NCBI GenBank assembly: GCA_016081115.2
Contig: CM071935.1
Coordinates: 23,168,653-23,232,652, forward strand
DNA: 64,000 bases
Origin: Rehmannia glutinosa
Taxonomy: Eukaryota; Streptophyta; Magnoliopsida; Lamiales; Orobanchaceae
Direction: 5' to 3'
Shown here: in pieces, positions 57,851-64,000 of the stretch
How the letters are laid out: each line of letters starts with the position of its first letter
How positions within the stretch are numbered: position 1 is the stretch's first letter
Notes under the pieces: model-generated
Told to the model about the DNA's origin: nothing
Database searches by the model: none
Seen by the model: the letters and a program-made list of their open reading frames with translations, nothing else
Translations under genes and position numbers: made by a program

Positions 57851-58101
57851 GTCAGCTTTTTTGTAGTAGTGGGGGAAATGGTTGAAATAGAGGTGGATTG
57901 AGTTAGTTGACAGGCTAATTAGGGTTTCCAATCCTCCACCTGCTATAACACGTCACCTAACAACAAATTGACGGTTTGGAGTGAAATTGATGAAAACAGA
58001 AAACGTTAGGTACCAAAATTGATTAAGTTGGAACAATAGGTATCAAAAGCAAAAATGTGGTAAAGTTTGGGTATCAAAAGTGAAATTATCCCGGATTCTC
58101 A

Positions 58102-58316
58102 ACATCTTCCTCCTCACAAGTTGCAACACCTATCTCGGAATTTACTTTGAAAGCTAATGAGGTTAGCAAAATGAGCCTAGTGGATAGAGGATTATCATAA
58201 ATTATTAAGAAGTAACTTTTATTTTGCCTGAGCAAAGTACTTGGTGTGCCAAAATGATTTTTATGTATGCATGATAATAATGTATTTAAGATTTATTCAC
58301 CGCAATGATAAAGAAC
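58102..58316. other. Spacer right of the nest, no gene
   Basis: AT-rich, no feature recognised. Confidence 0.4.
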
Positions 58317-59778
58317 AGTTCGCCAAAAACAATATTTGGATCTCTATACTGCAACTGTACAGTGTAGTTTATAGGATAATGGCAAGCAAGGTTGTATTCC
58401 TAAGGAATTGACTACGAAAAACTTAAGTTATAATAACATCGTATTCCAATTTTATTGAAGCGGCCAAATATCAAGAGTTATACAAATCGAAAAATAAAAA
58501 TAAAAAGAAATAAATTTTCGAACCCCACAAGTATTTTCAACAACTACGAAAGCAACCTTAGGCACGTAATCTCAACATGCTTCTTCAAGATTAAATCCAA
58601 TTAATGTTTCTCATAACCAATTCATGCAATTTTATGGGTTCAATTCCTAAGTTAGTCTATTCCCTCTCTCGGGTGGCGCATAAACATTAGATTAATAAAA
58701 ATTATGGATCTCGTGATACGTTACAACTATTATTAACTCCTTAAAGATCTATGAATTGAATTACTCCCCACAAACAGTTGTAGGTCTCCCGACTCATTAC
58801 ACCAATTTATGTCTGAATTCGATTTCCGTCTTCGTTAGAACTCATCTCCCGAATTTTGCACTAACAAATATGACATGAAAATTATTGGCCAAATAATAAG
58901 CAATTAAGAATAAACACTCGAATGCACTCGAATTCATAAAATAGAACACATGAATCAATTAAGAAAATAATTAATCAAGATTTAACATGAATCCACAATT
59001 TTGATTATGCCCTAAGATCCGAAAAATTAGCCAAACATTGATAACAAATTCATAGACAAACTTGAAATCAAATTGTGATATCGTTTAAGCACAGACAAGA
59101 GATCTAAACTAAGAAAGAAAACCTCTTCTTGTCAGGTGGATCTTCCTTCCAAGCCTTCGAAGCTCTTGTGCTTCCGTAGACCTTGTGGTGCTCTTCTTGA
59201 CCTAGCCCTCCTCTCTTAGAAGACCTTTGATCTTGTGACTTGTGTATTTTGGTGTGTTGTATGTTGTATGAATGATGATAATTTCGTGCAGCCCTTGGGT
59301 CCTTTATATAGGTGCTTGGAGAGATCACTTGTAGAGTTTGAATGGGAAAAACGACACAAAAATCCGCCACAGTCAGTCGCACGGCCCATGTGGCTTTCAC
59401 ACGGTCACTCCACACGGCCGTCTCACATGGTTCAACCGTGCGGCTTGGTTTCGTCTATGTTTTCTGCCGAACACTTCACACGGATATGCATCTTCACACG
59501 AGCAGGTCACACAGCTGTGTGGTCCCATCTGATCCGGCCCGTGTGACTGGTTTTTGTCTAGTTTCTTGATCTTTTTGATCTTCTCTTTGCACTCGTAAAT
59601 CTTATCCGAGCCTTCCAACTGATATCTTCTCAATTAAGTTTCGTTTTCCTGTAAAAAGTTACAAGAATACGCAGTATCATGCCCTTCTAAGGAACCCAAG
59701 TAAAACACACTAAATATACATGTAAATGTACCAATTATATACCATTTTAAGCCCCTAAATGCACGTATATTTTACACA
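58317..59778 (-). repeat. Athila-like solo LTR, minus strand
   Basis: On the minus strand the end reads CTACACTGTACAGTTGCAG...TTTGGCGAAC, like CTACACCGTACACTTGCGG...GGCGAACA of the full Athila. The start TGTGTAAAATATACGTGCATTTA parallels its first part. It also carries palindromic CACACGG...CCGTGTG words (59365-59540). No primer site or polypurine tract adjoins it and no internal region follows, so it is a solo LTR of a related but distinct family. Ends are approximate and no target duplication was confirmed. Confidence 0.65.
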
Positions 59779-60435
59779 CGACCGCTGCTGTCCAAATCCA
59801 CACGGCCGTGTGGTGAAGTCCGGTTCGCTATGTCGCATGGGCTGTATGATGTAATTTTCAAATATTTTTTTTGACCGAAAGTTTGCGGTGACGCCTCCTA
59901 CACAACAACTCACAATAGAATGCCACTAGAAATCAGACTTTACCCACATGAACAGAGCACAAGCCAGATTGGAATGTGTGTAGTTGTCCCTTTATATGCA
60001 CTGTCATGATAAGGGAATTTTTACTCGTGTCTGTTGAGATGACATTGGAATAGACGTCCTAATCACTTTTTTTTTTCTCTCTTTCTTTTTTTTTTCTTTT
60101 GTTATTGGCAGGGTGTGAGTACCTCCAGTGCAGTTTTAAGTATGAAAACATCTTTGGCTGCTGCACTTGCTTCAGTATGTTCATTTCCCAATACTGCGTC
60201 TTACACTTCCCATGGTCCTTGACTTTCTATTACTGTGGTGGAAAAGAAGTTATCTTTTTTTCTTTTTAGCCCTTACTACAAAACAACACTAAGTAGAAGT
60301 TTCGTTCTGCTACTATTAAATTATATGGAATTCTTACAAGGATAATGACGGAAACTTACTTGCAACTTCCAACTTTTTCTATCAAGGTGTCAACATGACT
60401 GCATGAGTGCCTTGGGCTCCAGGTTAATCTATTTT
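59779..60435. other. Mixed spacer; possible exon at 60110-60175
   Basis: CCACACGGCCGTGTGG at 59800 is another palindrome of the type seen in the LTRs. After a T-rich tract and TTGGCAG, an open stretch reads VSTSSAVLSMKTSLAAALAS and ends at a possible donor. I do not recognise the family. Nothing else is supported. Confidence 0.3.
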
Positions 60436-60600
60436 TGTTGGAGTATTTGCTCACTTAATATTTGAAGTTTTCTAATAGTTTAAATTGTGTAATTTATAAT
60501 TTTGCAAAGTGATTAATAGTTAGTTTTTCTAGCAAGATTAATATAGTTGGATTTAACTAATATAATTTGTGTTCATAGTTCAAAAAACGTGTTGGTGATG
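60436..60600 (+). repeat. CACTA internal fragment, inverted relative to 10500-10680
   Basis: Words TAATATTTGAAGTTTTC, ATAATTTTGCAAAGTGATTA and TTTGTGTTCATAGTTCAAAAAA match, on the opposite strand, the intron between the last two exon pieces of the Ulp1 pseudogene at 10425-11740. The Ulp1 exon on its far side is not recognisable, so only an intron-centred fragment survives. Confidence 0.75.
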
Positions 60601-60719
60601 GGTATAAGCAAGAAATTAGGGGGACCCAATCACACAAATCTGTTAACAAGGGATGCAAGTCTAGGTGATGGGTTTAGGGACTTTATGGTTACTTTGATCA
60701 AAATAAGCAACTCAAAAAC

Positions 60720-62252
60720 CACATCCTATCAATGGGCCTAAAACAACTATTGGTGCACAGTGACTCTCAATTGGTCGTTCATCAAATCAACGGCGAGTAT
60801 GAAGCGAAAGAGCAAAAAATTGCACAATATTTGGATTTGGTCAAGAAGAGATTATCACACTTTAAAACGAAAATCTTACATGTGCCCCGAGCCGAGAACA
60901 TGCAAGCAGATGCCTTAGCTCGGCTCGGCTCGATCCAGGGGCGGATGCCATCACGGATGTCATCCTTTGTCACACAACCTGTCTCCGCCCGTCACTTGGT
61001 GCAAAGAAAATATATACAACCGAAAACCGCCGAACAGACTTGGATGACCCCAATCATTCAATATTTAGAGAAAGGAGTTCAACCTGAAAACAAAGCTGAA
61101 GCCAAAACACTACGAACTCAAGCGGCTCGGTTTACACTAGTAGACGGCATCCTATACAAACGAGGATACTCCATCCCACTCCTACGCTGCCTTTCCGAGA
61201 CAGATGCGATTATGCACTTCGAGAGGTTCATGAGGGAATATGCGGCAACCACGCTGGGGGCCAAACGTTGGCCTATAAATTAATACGACAAGGATACTAC
61301 TGACCATCCCTAAGAAAAGACGCAACCGACCTCGTCAAAAGATGTGAGAGGTGCCAGAGATTTGCACCATAGGTCAGATATCATCCTGAGCGACTTACTT
61401 ACTTCCGTATTTAGCCCATGGCCATTTGCCAAATGGGGAATGGACCTCAGGACCACTTCCCTTTGGCAAAGGGGGCGTCAAGTATGCCATCGTGGCGGTG
61501 GATTATTTCACAAAATGGGGCGCGAGCTCTCCGCAAAAATAGACGAAGAAAAGGTTGTGAGCTTTGTATGGAAATCTATTATCTGTAGATTCGGGATACC
61601 ACATTCGATTGTTAGGATAATGGGAAACAGATTCGACAACCGAAGGTTTCAAATTTTGTGAAGGTTTCCGCATAAAAATTATTTCTCAACTCCATACCAC
61701 CCCAAATCGAACGGACAAGTTGAGGCCGTTAATAAAATACTCAAGTATACATTGAAGGCGAGATTGGAGGAGTCTAAAGGCGCAATCGGGAGGAACTACC
61801 CGGCGTACTATGGTCATCAGAAGCGACACATCGAGCGGCCACCGGAGAAACACCTTTTTCTTTAGCTTATGGAGCCGAGGCGGTGATTCTGTCGAGATTG
61901 AGCCCCTACTTTCAAAATTGCAAATTTTGAAGAAGATCGTAATGATGAGGCGCTCCGAGCCGAGCTAGACTGCTCGAAGAAAAAGGTGCGATCTTGAGAT
62001 GAAAATGCAGTGTATAAACAGAGGAGTGAAAGGTACTACAATTCGAAAGTAAAGGAAAGAAGATTTCAGGTCGGCGATCTTGTATTAAAAAAGATAACGG
62101 GCATTCAACCCAGCCCATTGAAGCCAACCTGGGAGGGCCCATTTCGGGTCAGCCACGTCTTATCTGGTGGGGCATACCAGCTAGAATATTTGAGTGGAGA
62201 AAAATTTATGCATCCATGGAATGTAGCATACCTGAAACGGTATTATCAATAA
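60720..62252 (+). pseudogene. Tat-lineage (Retand/Ogre-like) RNase H and integrase, broken
   Basis: RNase H end: LLVHSDSQLVVHQINGEYEA and ENMQADALARLGS. The linker and integrase follow with WMTPIIQYLEKGVQPENKAE, GILYKRGYSIPLLRCL, then frame changes near 61270-61480, PWPFAKWGMD, FGIPHSIVRIMGNRFDNRRF, YHPKSNGQVEAVNKILKYTL and the C-terminal block FQVGDLVLKKITGIQPSPLK to YLKRYYQ. The usual Asp in the second catalytic block (ISDNG) is replaced (IVRIMGNRFD), and many small losses are present. The upstream part of the element is missing; the junction near 60600-60720 is unresolved. Confidence 0.85.
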
Positions 62253-62344
62253 AGATCTCGGTCTATGATCCAGATAGGATTCCAAAGAATTATCCTTTCA
62301 TCTGGTATTTCGTGAGCTCTCTAAAGGAAAACGAAGTTTTTACT

Positions 62345-62950
62345 CACCACGGCTAAAGACTCGGTTACGCACCAAGCACAATATCAAGACTTGGTTACGC
62401 ACCAAGCACAAAATCAAGACTTGGTTACACACCGAGCACCAAAATATCAAGACTTGGTTATGCACCGAGCACAATATCAAGACTTGGTTACGCACCAAGC
62501 ACAAAATCAAGACTTGGTTACGCACCGAGCACCAAAATATCAAGACTTGGTTACGCACCGAGCACAATATCAAGACTTGGTTACGCACCAAGCACAAAAT
62601 CAAGACTTGGTTACGCACCGAGCACCAAAATAAAGACTCGGTTACGCACCGAGCACAAAATAAAGACTTGGTTACGCACCGAGCACAAAATCAAGACTTG
62701 GCTACGCACCAAGCACAATATAAAGACTTGGTTACGCACCAAGCATAATACCAAGACTCGGTTACGCACCGAGCACAAAATAAAGACTTGGTTACGCACC
62801 AAGCACAAAATAAAGACTTGGTTATGCACCGAAACCTTTGAAATCAAGACTTGGTTACGCACCGAGCATAAAATAAAGACTTGGCCACGTACCAAGCACA
62901 AAATAAGGACTCGGTTATGCGCCGAGCGCAATAAAGACTCGGTTCATAAA
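62345..62950. repeat. Tandem array, about 20 copies of a 30-33 bp unit, in a Tat 3' region
   Basis: The unit is AAGACTTGGTTACGCACCGAGCACAAAATC with variants. Copies 2-9 follow a three-unit pattern (30+33+30 bp, set by CACAAAATC, CACCAAAATATC, CACAATATC endings), a higher-order repeat of about 93 bp. Each unit holds CT(T/C)GGT and ACC(A/G)AG, able to pair across TACGC. Arrays between pol and the 3' LTR are known in Tat, Ogre and Retand elements and can seed satellites. Confidence 0.9.
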
Positions 62951-63235
62951 CAAAATTTCAAATACAAAAGGACAGGTTTATATACCGAGTACAAGAATCA
63001 ATTAAGGCGAGCAAATCCCCTTATTCAGAAGCACTGGGAACCGAGCCCCGTACTTGGGAATATAAAGGAAAAAGAAGACAGCAAATGATCTTACAAAAAG
63101 GAAAAGAGCCAAGCATCTACAAAAAGCTTGAAACACATACACAGGTGAGGAAAATAACGATTCATTTCTACTTCAAAATTATTTACATAAGAGAGGCCGG
63201 AGCCCATTACATCTCGAGGCACGAAGCCAAATTAC
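62951..63235. other. Tat 3' region between array and antisense ORF, no gene
   Basis: No feature beyond scattered ACCGAG words. It belongs to the same element by position. Confidence 0.5.
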
Positions 63236-64000
63236 CTACCTAAGGGTACATATGAAAGCATTAAGACTGAGCAGGGGGCGGAATTTCGACGGCACCGCTA
63301 GAGGCGACTTCTTCCACGTCTGGAGGAGGAGAGCCCACGCTAGGGTATCGATATCAGCCTCCAGGAGGGCCAGATCTTCCTCAAGTTGAGCAACAGTACG
63401 CCCGCCCTTAATTAAATCAAGAATTTCTTGGAGGCTGGTCGCATGGCCACAGGTTAACATGAATGCATACTCCTCGGAGTCTTTGTAAGCTTTAACGGCC
63501 TCTCTACGAACTTCCTCAGTTTGCCGACGGGCGGTTTCTTCAGCCTCCCTGCATACATCGGCTAGACACCTCTCCATTTCCTCGGCCCGGGCAGTGGCAG
63601 CACGTTCCAGTTCGGCGACCTTAACCCTGAGCTCTTCTTCAGCCTTGCGGGCCCGATCTCACTCTGCATCGGCCCTCGCAGCAGTCTCTCTCTCAGAATT
63701 GGCCCGAGCTGTAGCCTCATCCGCTTGAGTCTTAAAAGATTCTTGTACCCCTTGAAGGGTAGCATAGGCCTCCTGCAGATCCCCGTGCCGCCTTTCCAGG
63801 TTGGCATATTTTTTCTCCAGCTCGCGAGTCCCCCCAACCGCATGCCATAAGAGCCCAATCATCCGCCTAGACATGGCCATGGCATACTGAATTTGTTCTT
63901 GGCTTGATCTCGAGCGAATTGCTCGATACCTTTTGTCCAGGCACGAGCTGGAACACTCATCGCGACCCGACCTGCCTCCGGTAAGACTCTCGTTTGCTCC
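63236..64000 (-). pseudogene. Antisense ORF of a Retand/Ogre-like element, coiled coil, runs off the window
   Basis: Minus-strand frame open from the window edge, with one TGA at about 63659, to a stop at 63236. It reads MAMSRRMIGLLWHAVGGTRE, LEKKYANLERRHGDLQEAYA, and past the TGA RARKAEEELRVKVAELERAA and MERCLADVCREAEETARRQT. Long heptad runs predict a coiled coil. Retand-type Tat elements carry an antisense ORF between pol and 3' LTR, which matches orientation and place. The TGA may be a CGA changed by deamination. Function is unknown. Confidence 0.75.

Larger units (their letters stand above)
25483..57871. mobile_element. CACTA element carrying captured host gene pieces (about 6.3 kb without insertions)
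   Basis: The left end reads CACTACAAGAAAATTGCTGA. The right end, on the opposite strand, reads CACTACTACAAAAAAGCTGA. GGG flanks both ends, the 3-bp duplication expected of CACTA elements. Inside each terminus lies a field of ACACCGGT words (25520-25815 and 57370-57850). No transposase is present, so it is non-autonomous. Between the termini are pieces of at least four plant genes (XAP5, Argonaute, bZIP, bHLH), all on the plus strand and keeping introns, so capture was from DNA and not from mRNA. An Athila sits at 28767-54889. Confidence 0.85.
24212..58092. mobile_element. Probable outer TIR element (about 1.5 kb without insertions), host of the nest
   Basis: 24213-24330 and 57975-58092 are inverted copies: both read GGGATAA(C/T)TTCACTTTTGATACCCAAACTTTACCA inward, with about 90 percent agreement by eye over about 115 bp. 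Directly outside lie GGATCCTCA (24203-24211) and GGATTCTCA (58093-58101), a 9-bp pair with one mismatch, as expected for a Mutator-like target duplication. Without the CACTA the element would be about 1.49 kb. The left arm has no clear gene; a 42-codon frame at 25160 has a hydrophobic start. No MULE transposase was found, so the superfamily is inferred. Confidence 0.6.

Noticed and set aside
60285..60305. TTACTACAAAACAACACT as a further CACTA terminus
   Set aside because: It lacks the CACTA start itself and no partner or subterminal field lies nearby.
62340..62931. ORFs on both strands with repeated NQVLILC or QDLVTH peptides
   Set aside because: Translations of the 30-33 bp tandem array; no start context or domain.
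62345..62950. CRISPR-like array
   Set aside because: Units are contiguous tandem copies without unique spacers, in a plant retrotransposon 3' region.
1..64000. tRNA, rRNA or snoRNA genes
   Set aside because: No A/B-box pair, cloverleaf or conserved rRNA words were seen. The TGGCGCC and TGGTATC words belong to retrotransposon primer sites.

Overview
The window is nuclear DNA of a flowering plant, most likely a eudicot. The evidence is two intronless cytokinin-synthesis genes of the plant IPT family, AT-rich intergenic DNA, (TA)n and (CT)n microsatellites, and layered plant retrotransposons (Athila, Tat and Sirevirus lineages) and DNA transposons (CACTA, plus TIR elements set in TA repeats). 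Species cannot be read from the sequence. No RNA gene was recognised.

Layout. 1-5200: end of a Sirevirus LTR at the window edge, a 33-bp minisatellite and a decayed copia-type gag on the minus strand. 5220-7660: first IPT gene with its promoter. 7680-15400: a hairpin tandem pair, a copia LTR with primer site, a CACTA remnant with an Ulp1-type protease pseudogene, unidentified exon-like pieces, and a minus-strand Tat LTR plus gag. 15416-23799: four related elements bounded by (TA)n runs. They surround the second IPT copy (18925-20985), and the last one has pushed that copy's 3' flank about 2.8 kb away.

24203-58101 is a nested stack. A probable terminal-inverted-repeat element (24212-58092, near-identical 9-bp flanks) contains a CACTA element (25483-57871, GGG on both sides). 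The CACTA carries captured exon pieces of four unrelated plant genes: an XAP5/XCT protein, an Argonaute, a group-I bZIP factor and an ILR3-like bHLH factor. An Athila retrotransposon (28767-54889, TSD CCAAC) sits inside the Argonaute exon. A 14-kb Sirevirus (34408-48470, TSD CTGTT) sits inside the Athila RNase H region. Both retroelement insertions are resolved to the base, and the host reading frame continues on the far side.

58093-64000: an Athila-like solo LTR, a CACTA intron fragment shared with the 10.5-kb region, and the 3' part of a Retand/Ogre-like Tat element with decayed pol, a 20-copy tandem array and an antisense coiled-coil ORF running off the end.

The only genes that look functional are the two IPT copies (309 codons each), with matching TATA boxes and duplicated flanks. 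Everything else is mobile or derived from mobile DNA. Retroelement ORFs carry stops and frameshifts. Differences between paired LTRs include many short indels, so some breaks may be assembly error rather than decay.
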